Shown: positions 1-8,917, counted from the first letter of the stretch. The stretch is 54,343 nt of DNA from Bryobacteraceae bacterium (GCA_025928545.1 JAICJH010000047.1:1-54343), one strand, 5' to 3'. The notes: generated by a model from the sequence alone, not told the origin. Program-made: numbers and translations.

Positions 1-192
1 ACCGATAATTCTTGCCCCCGATGCCGGCAAATGGGAATCACTGATTGCATCCATCTCATTAAGCGCTTCAAAAAATACGCGCTCGTCTCGCCTCCGCCAG
101 CAGATTCAACGCAATAGAGGGAGATGTTTTCGAAGGAACGGTACCGGTGATCTGGTGGATTCTTCACAAGAGCGCTGTAAGTTGTGGAATCA
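1..192. other. Unassigned window edge, no gene supported
   Basis: This stretch lies downstream of the blaR1-type stop codon. The plus strand is open in frame 1 from the window edge to a TAG at 115-117, and the minus strand has one frame open across most of the stretch. Neither translation resembles a family I recognise, and neither has a start codon with a ribosome binding site. It may hold the end of a gene lying mostly outside the window, or be plain intergenic DNA. Confidence 0.3.
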
Positions 193-1848
193 TCAGTTCT
201 CTGAAGGCTTTTCCGCGTGATCAATCACGAGCACTTCTACCTGGCCTTTCCGGGCCTCAAGTTTCAGCCCGAGCTGATCCTGTACGGAGGTGAAGATTGA
301 CGGGCCACTATCCGGTGGAGCATCGAGGGTCGCGTAGTCGTATCGGAAGTCGTAGCTTCCGGTAATTCCCGTTTTGTCGTTGACGGGACCATGAACGATG
401 TTGGACAGCGCTTCGGTCAATTGAGCCAGCGTGGCATTTTGACCTACTTCGGTATATGACACGCCTGGCAGGTCGACAGGAGTATTTCGAAACATTCTGA
501 TCATCGGCCGATCGGTGTCATTTGCGGGTGGCTTCAGTTTGTGGGCGCCTTTTCCCAACGTAAGCTCATAGACAGTGCCTTCTCTCATCTCTCGGTGAAC
601 CTGGAGCCTGAAGCGATCCTCCAGCAGAGTCCTCAGCATGGCCAGCACCTGATCGCGACTCGCGTTCGGGGCGGCCGTCGCTTCGATATTGAAACGATCG
701 TCCCGCAGCCAGGAAGGGCCACCAAAGATCTGGTAATAACGCACGCCGTAAGCCTCGCGAATCAGAAGCTCCAGGGTCCAGTTGGTGGATACGAGGCGTC
801 CACCCGTGATGCGGAAATCCAAGCCTACTCTCAGCTTTGGGTCGGTAGGTTTGACGCTGGCTGCGTCGAATACCGGAGCAGGCGCCTGCGCGCGGACCGG
901 CGCCGCGCTAAAGACCCCCAAAGTCACCGGCAGCGCAATTGCGGCTATCGCGAGCGCCACCAGAGCGATTTTCCTGACGAGGTTCACTCGCAGCACGGCT
1001 CTGTTTTTCATAATGGCTTCGATACGTTTCTTCAGGTCCGATCCAGTCACTCCGGAGACGCATGCCAGCGGCGATTCGATGTAGAGCCTGCAGACGTTGA
1101 GAATGCTCTCGGCATAGATTTGCGGTCTGGCGCCGAGGCGGAGTACTTCTTCGTCGCAGGCGCGTTCCCGCTCCTCCACCAGCCGCACGCCGAGCCACCA
1201 GAGCAGCGGATGAAACCAGAAGATTGCCTGTACCACCATGTGTATGGCCGCGGTCAGATTGTCGCGGCGGCGGACATGGCAGAGTTCGTGGGCGAGGATG
1301 GCGTTGAGTTGCGCGGGGTCCAGTCGATTTCCGATTCCCGCGGGGAGCAGCAAGATCGGGCGGACAATGCCGACCACACCCGGTTCAATAAGGCCGGAGG
1401 CAAACTTCACCGGAACGGGAAATGTGATGTTTGCCGGCACGGCGGCGCCACGTATTGCGTGGACTCGTTTCCAGCGACGCAGCCAGCAGATCGCGATGGC
1501 GGCAAACCCGCAGCCCCACAGGGCCAGCAAGGCCGAAGTGAGGTAACCGCGATTGAACGCACTGCGCGCGGCTCGCGGTGCGGGGAGCGGGAGAGTCATC
1601 AAAGGCTGGCTAACTTGCTCCACTGTCGAGACCCATTTCGATTGGGCCAGCGCGGCGGATTGGGGTGGAGGAACCAGTGTTCCGATTCCGACGAGGACCG
1701 AAAACGGGATTAGAAATTTGATCGACGCGATGACGAGAATGGCGTGCCGCAGTTTGGCCGGGTTCTTTCGCAACGCGAATGTGAGGAGACAGGCGACGGC
1801 TGCAAAGATGGTGGATTGCCACAAATGGGAGACGATCCCCGCGATCAT
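193..1848 (-). CDS. BlaR1-like M56 metallopeptidase sensor fused to a TIGR03435 domain
   Basis: 551 aa. The N-terminal half is a BlaR1/MecR1-type integral membrane zinc protease: hydrophobic segments at roughly 5-60 and 100-125, the zinc motif HELCH at 187-191, a downstream ACDEE segment near 230 typical of M56, and another membrane segment near 290-315. In this family the protease responds to an outside signal and relieves repression by BlaI. The C-terminal part (about 325-551, beginning FDAASVKP) is not a penicillin-binding sensor but a TIGR03435 domain, a family known mainly from Solibacter-type acidobacteria and of unknown function. It should lie outside the cytoplasmic membrane and probably replaces the sensor domain. 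The start codon overlaps the upstream blaI stop by 4 bases, so the two are translated together. The protease part is well supported; the ligand is unknown. Confidence 0.9.
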   Translation of the reverse strand: MIAGIVSHLWQSTIFAAVACLLTFALRKNPAKLRHAILVIASIKFLIPFSVLVGIGTLVPPPQSAALAQSKWVSTVEQVSQPLMTLPLPAPRAARSAFNRGYLTSALLALWGCGFAAIAICWLRRWKRVHAIRGAAVPANITFPVPVKFASGLIEPGVVGIVRPILLLPAGIGNRLDPAQLNAILAHELCHVRRRDNLTAAIHMVVQAIFWFHPLLWWLGVRLVEERERACDEEVLRLGARPQIYAESILNVCRLYIESPLACVSGVTGSDLKKRIEAIMKNRAVLRVNLVRKIALVALAIAAIALPVTLGVFSAAPVRAQAPAPVFDAASVKPTDPKLRVGLDFRITGGRLVSTNWTLELLIREAYGVRYYQIFGGPSWLRDDRFNIEATAAPNASRDQVLAMLRTLLEDRFRLQVHREMREGTVYELTLGKGAHKLKPPANDTDRPMIRMFRNTPVDLPGVSYTEVGQNATLAQLTEALSNIVHGPVNDKTGITGSYDFRYDYATLDAPPDSGPSIFTSVQDQLGLKLEARKGQVEVLVIDHAEKPSEN

Positions 1849-2240
1849 AATTCCTCCTCTTTTCCTTCGGCCTCCTGAAGATTCAGGATGGCTTTTTCGG
1901 CTTCCCGCACGTCTTCGAGCGTGAGCTTTCTCGACTCGATCAGGTGAGACATTACCGGCTGGAGCCTGTCGCCGAACAGTGCGAGCAATTCGTCAATCAG
2001 CCGGCTTTGCGCCGCACCACGTGAAATCAGGGCCTCGAAAATATGAGCGTGGCTGATTTTTCTGGCGCGGTGGAGGGCCTTCTTGCCTTCCAGCCTGTAA
2101 ACGGTGGTCTGGATCGTGGTGTAGGCCGGACGGTTTTTCTTCGGAAAAGCTTCCTGAATTTCGCGGATGGCGCAGGGCCCGCGGGTCCAGAGAACTTCCA
2201 TGATCTGGAGTTCGAGTTTACTGAGTTTGGGCTGCTTCAC
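1845..2240 (-). CDS. blaI: BlaI/MecI/CopY family transcriptional repressor
   Basis: 131 aa, the usual length for BlaI-type winged-helix repressors. The N-terminal part (LSKLELQIMEVLWTRGPC, then a helix-turn-helix running to about residue 70) matches the DNA-binding domain, including the Arg-rich wing with TVYRLEGKKAL. The C-terminal part is a short helical dimerisation region ending in Glu-rich sequence. In BlaR-BlaI systems the repressor is cleaved after BlaR signalling. Start is GTG at 2240. The neighbouring M56 gene overlaps its stop by 4 bases. Two operator-like repeats lie 8-40 bases upstream, which points to autoregulation of the pair. Target genes other than this operon are not visible here. 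Confidence 0.92.
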   Translation of the reverse strand: MKQPKLSKLELQIMEVLWTRGPCAIREIQEAFPKKNRPAYTTIQTTVYRLEGKKALHRARKISHAHIFEALISRGAAQSRLIDELLALFGDRLQPVMSHLIESRKLTLEDVREAEKAILNLQEAEGKEEEL

Positions 2241-2247
2241 GGCAAAT

Positions 2248-2280
2248 TACTATGTACGTATGCAAGGCTACTATACGTAT
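2248..2280 (-). promoter_or_regulatory. Candidate BlaI operators, two copies one 21-base step apart
   Basis: Two related AT-rich elements, TACTATGTACGTA (from 2248) and TACTATACGTAT (from 2269), lie just upstream of blaI. Each contains the palindromic core TACGTA. The 21-base offset equals about two helical turns, so two repressor dimers would sit on the same DNA face. BlaI-type operators are short TAC/GTA dyads, so binding by the adjacent repressor is a reasonable inference. Confidence 0.6.
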
Positions 2281-2290
2281 AATAATTTTG

Positions 2291-2321
2291 CAAGAAAAAA
2301 TATTCCGGCCGGCTGGCCGCG
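2291..2321 (-). terminator. Candidate intrinsic terminator after the tldD operon
   Basis: Read on the minus strand, CGGCC-AGCC-GGCCG forms a short GC-rich hairpin followed by GAATATTTTTTC, 15-40 bases after the stop of the last operon gene. The stem is short (5 bp, extendable with mispairs), so this is moderate support. It would separate the tldD operon from the blaI promoter. Confidence 0.45.
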
Positions 2322-2334
2322 TGAACGTGCCGGC

Positions 2335-2757
2335 TTATTTGTAGATCGTTTTCCAGGGAGAAGCGAGGAACCCGAGCGCACCGAGAGCTGCGCCTGCCGC
2401 GGCGCCGGGCCCTGTGTACGTACTGTGGCCTTCGTTGGCGCAGGAGAGGCAGGCTACGGCGCCGGCAGCCGCGCCGGCCCCGGCACCTACTGCCACCCAG
2501 ATCAGACCTTTGCGAATTCGCCGGCCGGGGTCGTAGACTCTTACCCGGACAATCTGCGCTTTTGCCCATGTTCGCTGCGCGGAGTCTTCTTTAACGATCA
2601 GATTATCGAGGCTTGCCGAGACGAAAGTACCTTTCGACGTAGAGCCATCCTTCAGCCCGACTTCGATTTTCTGGCCGGCTGCGACATCGGCGACGGCTGC
2701 CCAGTTCGCAAGCAGGGAACCTGCTGTGAGCAGGAAAAGAATCAGGAATGATTTCAT
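2335..2757 (-). CDS. Small secreted glycine-zipper protein, last gene of the tldD operon
   Basis: 140 aa, function unknown. A Sec signal peptide covers about 1-25 (MKSFLILFLLTAGSLLANWA). Residues 28-75 form a small beta-rich module with the pattern LKDGSTSKGTFVSASLDNLIV, reminiscent of an LSm/SH3-like barrel. The C-terminal 50 residues are Gly/Ala-rich (VAVGAGAGAAAGAVA and PGAAAGAALGALGFL), a glycine zipper likely to insert into or pack against membrane. The ATG overlaps the stop of the upstream gene by 4 bases (ATGA). A second protein with the same two-part layout is encoded at 43145-43936. The real product could be an envelope lipoprotein-like factor; no enzyme motif is present. Confidence 0.75.
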   Translation of the reverse strand: MKSFLILFLLTAGSLLANWAAVADVAAGQKIEVGLKDGSTSKGTFVSASLDNLIVKEDSAQRTWAKAQIVRVRVYDPGRRIRKGLIWVAVGAGAGAAAGAVACLSCANEGHSTYTGPGAAAGAALGALGFLASPWKTIYK

Positions 2758-3272
2758 TCGAATTTGATTTCTCGTATTACAAGGGTCGGCAGGGCCTGGG
2801 TCCAGCTGTCGGGAATCGTATCGAATGCCAGACGGAAAGGCCTGGTTGCACCCGGCGCCAGGGATCCGGCGGTGTTGCCGACAATATAGTCGTTCTCACG
2901 GGCGACGATTTGATTGCTGTAATCGTAAAACACGCAGGTGACCAGCGCCTGCTTCACGGCCCGGTTGCCATGGTTGGCGATATTGCCGAGAATTTCTACC
3001 ACCCGCTGGTTGGTGAAGCTTTCAGCGGCCTGCATGTGTACGCCTTCGAGAGCCAGATTCGGCAGATACTGACGGGCCTCCGGGGTCAACACCGGTTCGG
3101 GCGGGGGCGCCGGTTTCGGCCCGAAGGTCAGATAGCCGGCAATGCCGAGCACCAGCAGGGTGCCGATCCCGAAGACGAACATGATGGGAGATATTTTGAG
3201 GCCCGGCTTTTCGGCCGCCGGCTTCCGGGGGTCGGGACGTTCCGGTTCGAGCGGAATCCTATCTTCCAGCAA
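2754..3272 (-). CDS. Membrane-anchored protein with an FxLYD/DUF2393-like outer domain
   Basis: 172 aa. The N-terminal 25 residues are charged and Pro-rich, followed by a single membrane span (about 28-50, SPIMFVFGIGTLLVLGIAGY), a Pro linker (PKPAPPPEP) and a beta-sandwich-like domain of about 110 residues. This carries the pattern 'V..I.GNIANHGNRAVKQALVTCVFYD....I' followed by 'LAPGATRPFRL', which is how FxLYD/DUF2393-type domains read. Its role is unknown. TTG start at 3272 overlaps the end of tldE, and the stop overlaps the next gene, so it belongs to the same translationally coupled operon. Confidence 0.7.
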   Translation of the reverse strand: MLEDRIPLEPERPDPRKPAAEKPGLKISPIMFVFGIGTLLVLGIAGYLTFGPKPAPPPEPVLTPEARQYLPNLALEGVHMQAAESFTNQRVVEILGNIANHGNRAVKQALVTCVFYDYSNQIVARENDYIVGNTAGSLAPGATRPFRLAFDTIPDSWTQALPTLVIREIKFE

Positions 3273-4617
3273 CTGTCATTTCTCCGATCATGATGGTTGG
3301 CGCGGATACCGAACCGCGGAATTCCAGATCGCTGCCAATTTCGCCCACACCCGTCAGCATTTCCTGCAAAGTACTGGCGATGGTCACTTCCGACACCGGA
3401 AAAGCCAGTTCGCCGTCGCGAATCCATAATCCTACCGCGCCGCGCGAATAGTCGCCAGTCACTGTATTGACACCACTGCCGATCAACTCGGTTACATAGA
3501 AGCCGTTTTTTATCCCGGCGAGAATCTGGTCGGGCGTTTTTTCGCCGGCTTCCAGAAAGAAGTTGCCGTGGCCGATACCTGCATTGCCGGTGATGCCGCG
3601 GGAGGCGTTGCCGGTTGTCTTCATACCCAGTTTGCGCGCCGTATACGTGTTGAGCATGTAGTTCTTCAGCACGCCTTTTTCGATCACCGGGGTGCGGCGG
3701 GAGGGCACGCCCTCATCATCGAAGGGCTGGCTGCCGAAAAGACCGGGAAGGGTGCCATCGTCAATCAGGGTAATTTTGTCCGAAGCAATCTTCTCGCCCA
3801 GTTTGCCTGCGAGAAAGGAGGCGTGACGGTAGATCGCCATGCCCTGTACCGCGTCAAACAGGTTGCCCAGCAAAGTGCGGGCGACGCGGGGCTCGAACAC
3901 GATCGGAACCTTCTGGGTTTCGACTTTTACGGCGCCAAGACGGCGAATGACCCGCTCAGCCGCAGTCCGTCCGACCAGTTCCGGAGACTCGAGCCCGCTG
4001 AAATCGCGGGCGATGGTGAACCAGTAGTCGCGCTCCATGTCGCCATTCAGAGTCGCTACAGGGACAGCGGACACGGAGCAGTAGGTAGACCGGTAGGACC
4101 CTGTAAAGCCGCGGGAATTTGCGAAAACACGGCCACCGATATTGGAATCGAAAGAACCGCCTTCTGAATTGGTAATGCGCGGATCAAAGGCCAGCGCGGC
4201 AGCTTCGGCGCGCCGGGCAGCGTCGATTTTTCGATCGGCGGGAAGCGAAGCTACCTCATCGCTGAACAGTTTCAAATCGCCTGCAAGCGAACCCAGATCA
4301 GAAGGATCAGGCAGTCCCGAGTGGGGATCTTCGGTGGTCAGCTGTGCGAGATCGACGGCCGACGACACCATCTGGCGGATGCCTTCGGGTGTGAGGTCCG
4401 AGGTATAAGACGAACCCATTCTCTTGCCAATGAGGACACGGAGACCCGCACCGCGCGAACCGGCCTCCTTCAGGGTTTCCACCTGGCCCATGCGGACTCC
4501 GGCGGAAAACTCCTGGCCTTCGGAGATGGTGCATTCGGCATCGGTGGCGCCGCTTTCGAGGGCCTGTTTGATGGCGGTTTGCGCTATGTCGGGAAGATCT
4601 TCAAAACGGAGGCTCAA
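3259..4617 (-). CDS. pmbA: TldE/PmbA family subunit of the TldD-TldE protease
   Basis: 452 aa, the family's normal size. TldE is the non-catalytic partner that forms a heterodimeric metalloprotease with TldD; known roles are trimming of modified peptides such as microcin B17 and degradation of unfolded or linear peptides in the cytoplasm. Visible family signatures include the N-terminal ECTISEGQEFSAGVRMGQVE stretch, the conserved central PIVFEPRVARTLLG segment, and the C-terminal GNFFLEAGEKTPDQILAGI and GLWIRDGELAFPVSEVTIAS. It lacks the HExxxH motif found in the partner. TTG start at 4617 overlaps the tldD stop (TTGA), so subunits are made together in roughly equal amounts. Confidence 0.93.
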   Translation of the reverse strand: MSLRFEDLPDIAQTAIKQALESGATDAECTISEGQEFSAGVRMGQVETLKEAGSRGAGLRVLIGKRMGSSYTSDLTPEGIRQMVSSAVDLAQLTTEDPHSGLPDPSDLGSLAGDLKLFSDEVASLPADRKIDAARRAEAAALAFDPRITNSEGGSFDSNIGGRVFANSRGFTGSYRSTYCSVSAVPVATLNGDMERDYWFTIARDFSGLESPELVGRTAAERVIRRLGAVKVETQKVPIVFEPRVARTLLGNLFDAVQGMAIYRHASFLAGKLGEKIASDKITLIDDGTLPGLFGSQPFDDEGVPSRRTPVIEKGVLKNYMLNTYTARKLGMKTTGNASRGITGNAGIGHGNFFLEAGEKTPDQILAGIKNGFYVTELIGSGVNTVTGDYSRGAVGLWIRDGELAFPVSEVTIASTLQEMLTGVGEIGSDLEFRGSVSAPTIMIGEMTVAGR

Positions 4618-6068
4618 GCGGTGCCTCCGACCGTCATGCGATCGATTCGCACAGTCGGAATTCCCACGCCCACCGGCACGCTTTGGCCTTCCTTGCCGCA
4701 GACGCCGATGCCTTCATCCAGCTTCAGGTCGCTGCCAACCATGCTGACGTACTTCATGGCTTCGGGTCCGTTGCCGATCAGAGTTGCGTTGCGGACCGGG
4801 CGGGTCAGCTTGCCATCTTCGATGAGATAGCTTTCGGATGCCGAGAAGACGAAGTTGCCACTGGTGATATCCACCTGTCCACCCGAGAAGTTCGCGCAGT
4901 ACAGGCCGCGCGGGACGGAGCGGATCACGTCTTCAGGAGCACTCTCACCGCCCAGCATGAAAGTATTCGTCATCCGCGGCATGGGGATGTGCTCGTAACT
5001 TTCGCGGCGGCCGCTGCCGGTGGCGTGAGCGCCGGTGACGCGGCTGGAGAGTTTGTCCTGCAAATACCCGCGAAGGATGCCGTTTTCGATGAGCACATTG
5101 CGCTGGGTTTGATTGCCCTCGTCATCCACATTGAGTGAGCCGCGGCGTCCACCCGCCGTGCCGGAGATCTCGTTGCCGATGGTTCCATCGTCGATCACGG
5201 TGCAGAGCGGACTGGCAACCTGCTGCCCAATGCGTCCGGAAAATGCCGAGACGCCTTTACGGTTGAAATCGGCTTCGAGGCCGTGGCCGACGGCTTCATG
5301 CAGCAGGACGCCGGGCCAGCCTGGCCCGAGAACGACAACCTGTTCTCCAGCCGGCGCTTCGACAGCTCCGAGTTGTACGATCGCCTGACGTCCGGCTTCG
5401 CGGGCGAAATATTCCGGGGTGCGGACGTTGGTGTACCAATCGAGTTCATAGCGACCACCACCGCCGGCATGACCCTGCTGCGGGACGCCGTTTTGATCGC
5501 GAGCGAGGACGAAGACGCTCATGCGAGTCATCGGCTGCCGGTCGTAATTGAGCATGCCGTCGCTGGTGGCGACAAGTACCTGACGGAGGTTATCGGCGTA
5601 AGTGACCTGAACCTGGAAAATGCGGGGATCGTACGCGCGGGCGGCGATATCGGCACGTTGAGCGAGGGCAACCCGCTCGCGAAATGCGGTTTCGTTGGGC
5701 GCGGTAATGACCGGATAGAGATTGCGGCGCGGACCTTCTTCGAGCGGAGTCTTTTCTACTTTGGCAGGGCCAGCGGCAATCATGGCCGCTACCTGCGCGG
5801 CGTGGCGAATCTTTTCCGGGCTCAGGTCGTCGGAATACGCGTAGCCGGTACGTTCACCAGAGATGACGCGAACCCCGAGGCCCAGAGAAACGCCCTGGGT
5901 CGCGCTCTTGACGATTGATTCGTCGATACTGATGGAACTTGTGGCCAGATACTCGAAATAGAGATCGGCATAGTCACCGCCGCGGGAAAGGGCTTCGGAG
6001 AGGTAGGCTTCGAGATCGCGCTGGGTAATGCCGAATTTCGTGGCGAAAAAGGAATCGGTGAAAGCCAT
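4614..6068 (-). CDS. tldD: TldD metalloprotease catalytic subunit
   Basis: 484 aa from the ATG at 6068, preceded by GGAAG at good spacing; a TTG four codons earlier is possible but less likely. The zinc site HEAVGHGLEAD is present (H257, E258, H262 from this start), the HExxxH motif that defines TldD. Other family blocks: VISGERTGYAYSDDLSPEKI near 70-90 and the C-terminal LIEDGKLTRPVRNATLIGNG. With TldE it forms a cylinder that digests unstructured peptides. No peptide precursor gene or RiPP cyclase is visible nearby, so a general peptide-turnover role is as likely as a dedicated one. It heads a four-gene operon with two small envelope proteins. Confidence 0.95.
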   Translation of the reverse strand: MAFTDSFFATKFGITQRDLEAYLSEALSRGGDYADLYFEYLATSSISIDESIVKSATQGVSLGLGVRVISGERTGYAYSDDLSPEKIRHAAQVAAMIAAGPAKVEKTPLEEGPRRNLYPVITAPNETAFRERVALAQRADIAARAYDPRIFQVQVTYADNLRQVLVATSDGMLNYDRQPMTRMSVFVLARDQNGVPQQGHAGGGGRYELDWYTNVRTPEYFAREAGRQAIVQLGAVEAPAGEQVVVLGPGWPGVLLHEAVGHGLEADFNRKGVSAFSGRIGQQVASPLCTVIDDGTIGNEISGTAGGRRGSLNVDDEGNQTQRNVLIENGILRGYLQDKLSSRVTGAHATGSGRRESYEHIPMPRMTNTFMLGGESAPEDVIRSVPRGLYCANFSGGQVDITSGNFVFSASESYLIEDGKLTRPVRNATLIGNGPEAMKYVSMVGSDLKLDEGIGVCGKEGQSVPVGVGIPTVRIDRMTVGGTA

Positions 6069-6196
6069 GGCTACTTCCAATGTAGCAATGGTGGCCGAAG
6101 TCCGGTGTTATTTGCGCGCACGCGGGAAGGCTGAAATCGGGCGGTGGTTCCGTAACATTTCGTACGTCGAAATTCACACAATAAACTGTTAATCCA

Positions 6197-8899
6197 GTGC
6201 TGTTGAAAATACAGACATATGCCGCCGGCTTTTTCCTGCTTTTCGCCACCGGAATGGCTTCGGGCGCGGTGCGGGTGCCCACCGAGACCGAAAAGACGCT
6301 GGCTGCGGCGATTGCGGCGGCCCCGTCACCTGCCGATGCTGCCACCGTCCACAGTGCGGAGTGGTCTCCGGGGTTGGCGGCGGCTGTGGTCCGCGAAGGC
6401 GTTAGCCGGGAGAGCAAGGACCCGGCTGCCAGCGAGGCCCTGTACCGATTGGGCGAGGAGATCGCGTCAAGAACCGGCGACCGCGACACAGAAGCCAATG
6501 CCATGGGCGAACTGGGCGCAGTGCTTTCACGGCGGCTGGCGTTCTCGGAATCGGTACCGCTGCTTCGCCGAGCTCTGGACATTCAGGCAAGCGAGGGTCA
6601 TGCGGCTCTCGAGGACGTGAAGGCGGCGGCCGAAACTGCCGTTTCGCTGTCACTCGCTTTAGTGAACAGCGGACAGGTTGAGGCGGCGCTTGCAACATCC
6701 GCGCAAGCGGTGGAATTGGCGCGGGCCAGCGGTGACGAACTTTTGCTGGGGCGGGCGTGGTCCGCATCCGGTTCGGCCGCAACATACAGCGGCAATTATC
6801 GGGAGGCAATCCGATTTCTTCAGCAGGCGTTAGCTATCGCAGAGAAACAAAAAAGCCTGGCAGGGCAGGCCGCGGTTCTGAACAATCTGGGGAATGCGAG
6901 CCGGAGAATGTTCGATTTCGAAGCAGCCGCCGGTTATTTCCAGCGCAGCCTCGACATCAAGCGCCAACAACCCAATGCGAGGCTGGCTTCTTCGCTCGAC
7001 AATCTGGGCGAACTGGCTATGGCGCAGGATCATTTCGATGAGGCGGAGCGCTATTTCCGGATGGCGCTCGACTCGGTTCGCTCGCCGCAGGACGACGACA
7101 TTCATATGGCGGCGCTCACTAATCTGGGGCTGGTCGCGCAAAGCCGTAGAGAATTCAGCAAGTCTTTGGAATATCTGGACCAGGGAATCGCACTGGCGGA
7201 AAAGGCGGCGGACGCAGGTTCGCTGGTGCTCTCGCACCTTTTCGAAGCCGCCGTTTACGTGCAACTGCATCGCCCGACGGAAGCGCAGAAGCATATCAGC
7301 CTGGTTCGCGAAATTGCAATCGATGCCGGCGACCGAAGAGCTTTTATGCGGCTGATGATGGCTCAGGGCGATATTTTTCGCGAGCAGGGAGAGATCGGCA
7401 AGGCCCGCGCGGAATACAAGAAAGCGTTGGCCGAGTATGAAACCCTGCGACTGAATGTTGCGGGAGATGAATCGGCGCAGGCGGATTATGCGGATAACAG
7501 CCGGTACGTGTACACAAGTCTGATCGAGCTTGAGGCATCCGCCGGGAAGAATGACGACGCATTTCATTATGCAGAGCTTTCGAAAAGCCGGGTATTGCTG
7601 GACGACTTCACGTCCGGCCGGGCGGAAATGACGCGGCTGCTGACCGAGCCCGAAGCCCGGCGCAATTCAGAAATGCTGGCGCGTTTGTCCGATCTCAATG
7701 TCCGGCTTCGCAGCGCCCGAGGAGCGGAGCGAAAACCAGTCGCGGCCGAGATCGACAAGCTGCGATTCGATTATGCAGCGTTTCGGACAGGGATTTATGC
7801 GGCTCATCCGGAACTGGCGCTTCGGCGATCGGATCCTGAGCCCGTAGCGGTGGCGCAGGCGGCGAAGTTGTTACCGGATGAACATACCGCTCTGGTCTCG
7901 TATTCGGTGGGAGGGAATGCCGCGTATGCTTTCGTGATTACGCGAATAGCGGGCAGGCCGGCGATGCGGGTACACGAATTGAAGACCGACGAGGCGAAGC
8001 TGGCGTCACAAGTCAGTAAACTGCGGACGCAGATTGCAGGCCGAGAGCTGGGATTCACGGCAGCGGCCCGGGAACTTTACGACACGCTGCTGAAACCGAT
8101 AGAGAGTGAAGTGGGACGCAGCGGCAAAATCGACCGTCTGATCGTCAGCCCGGACGCGGCTCTCTGGCAGATTCCATTCGAGGCGCTGCAAGATGCCGCC
8201 GGGAAATTTGTGGCCGAGAATTATGAAATCTTCTATGTGCCTTCCGTAACGGTGCTCGACCGGATGTTGACGGCGAGCCGGGGTCTGAAAGGATCGTTAT
8301 CGGTATTGGCGCTCGGCAATCCCACGGGCGATTTGCCGGAAGCGGCGGCGGAAGCAAACAATATCGGGAAGCTTTACGCAGCGGGGCGCAGCAAGGTGCT
8401 TACCGGGGCTGCGGCGTCAGAGGCGGCGCTGCGGGACAATGCCGGACGTTATTCGGTGATTCATATTGCCGCTCATGGCAAGTACGATGACGCCAAGCCG
8501 CTTTATTCATATCTGGCGCTGGCGGCGACGCCTGCCGGTTCGAAGACGGCCGCGGATGACGGCAATCTGGAAGCGCGCGAGATCATGGATTTGCACCTGA
8601 CCGCGAGACTGGTGATACTTTCCGGGTGTGAGACGGCGCGCAGCAGTGGCTCCGGCATGGGTATCGCGGGGATGTCGTGGGCGTTGTTTATCGCGGGAGC
8701 GCCTGCTACGGTGGCGAGTTTATGGAAAGTGGATTCAAAATCCACGGCCGAGTTGATGACCGGGCTGCATAGAGGTTTGGCGCGTGGCGAGACGGCCGCG
8801 AAGGCGTTGCGGGAGGCAAAGCTGGATTTGTTGCGGAATCCAGCTTATCGGCATCCGTTTTATTGGGCGGGGTTTATTGGGATTGGGGCGGGGACTTAG
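6197..8899 (+). CDS. Secreted TPR-CHAT cysteine protease-like protein
   Basis: 900 aa from GTG 6197. The first 25 residues form a Sec signal peptide (LLKIQTYAAGFFLLFATGMASG). Residues about 90-400 are tetratricopeptide repeats, for example AAVLNNLGNASRRMFDFEAA and SLDNLGELAMAQDHFDEAER; a helical linker follows to about 560. The C-terminal 290 residues are a CHAT domain, the caspase/separase-clan fold: the His dyad residue is in HIAAHG (H760) and the Cys in LSGCETA (C811). The end, YRHPFYWAGF, is a conserved CHAT ending. CHAT domains act as proteases in defence and signalling, but most acidobacterial copies have no assigned target. Export to the periplasm is inferred from the leader. It is divergent from tldD. 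A paralogue lies at 34872-37487. Confidence 0.9.
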   Translation: MLLKIQTYAAGFFLLFATGMASGAVRVPTETEKTLAAAIAAAPSPADAATVHSAEWSPGLAAAVVREGVSRESKDPAASEALYRLGEEIASRTGDRDTEANAMGELGAVLSRRLAFSESVPLLRRALDIQASEGHAALEDVKAAAETAVSLSLALVNSGQVEAALATSAQAVELARASGDELLLGRAWSASGSAATYSGNYREAIRFLQQALAIAEKQKSLAGQAAVLNNLGNASRRMFDFEAAAGYFQRSLDIKRQQPNARLASSLDNLGELAMAQDHFDEAERYFRMALDSVRSPQDDDIHMAALTNLGLVAQSRREFSKSLEYLDQGIALAEKAADAGSLVLSHLFEAAVYVQLHRPTEAQKHISLVREIAIDAGDRRAFMRLMMAQGDIFREQGEIGKARAEYKKALAEYETLRLNVAGDESAQADYADNSRYVYTSLIELEASAGKNDDAFHYAELSKSRVLLDDFTSGRAEMTRLLTEPEARRNSEMLARLSDLNVRLRSARGAERKPVAAEIDKLRFDYAAFRTGIYAAHPELALRRSDPEPVAVAQAAKLLPDEHTALVSYSVGGNAAYAFVITRIAGRPAMRVHELKTDEAKLASQVSKLRTQIAGRELGFTAAARELYDTLLKPIESEVGRSGKIDRLIVSPDAALWQIPFEALQDAAGKFVAENYEIFYVPSVTVLDRMLTASRGLKGSLSVLALGNPTGDLPEAAAEANNIGKLYAAGRSKVLTGAAASEAALRDNAGRYSVIHIAAHGKYDDAKPLYSYLALAATPAGSKTAADDGNLEAREIMDLHLTARLVILSGCETARSSGSGMGIAGMSWALFIAGAPATVASLWKVDSKSTAELMTGLHRGLARGETAAKALREAKLDLLRNPAYRHPFYWAGFIGIGAGT

Positions 8900-8917
8900 G
8901 TCAGATAGGAATGGCCG

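Noticed and set aside
541..1713. 390-codon open frame on the plus strand opposite the BlaR1-type gene
   Set aside because: It lies wholly antisense to a well-supported protein, has an Arg/Gly/Gln-rich composition and no family resemblance; a GC-rich codon-bias shadow.
5283..5918. 211-codon open frame opposite tldD
   Set aside because: Antisense to the TldD catalytic region, no binding site, no family pattern.
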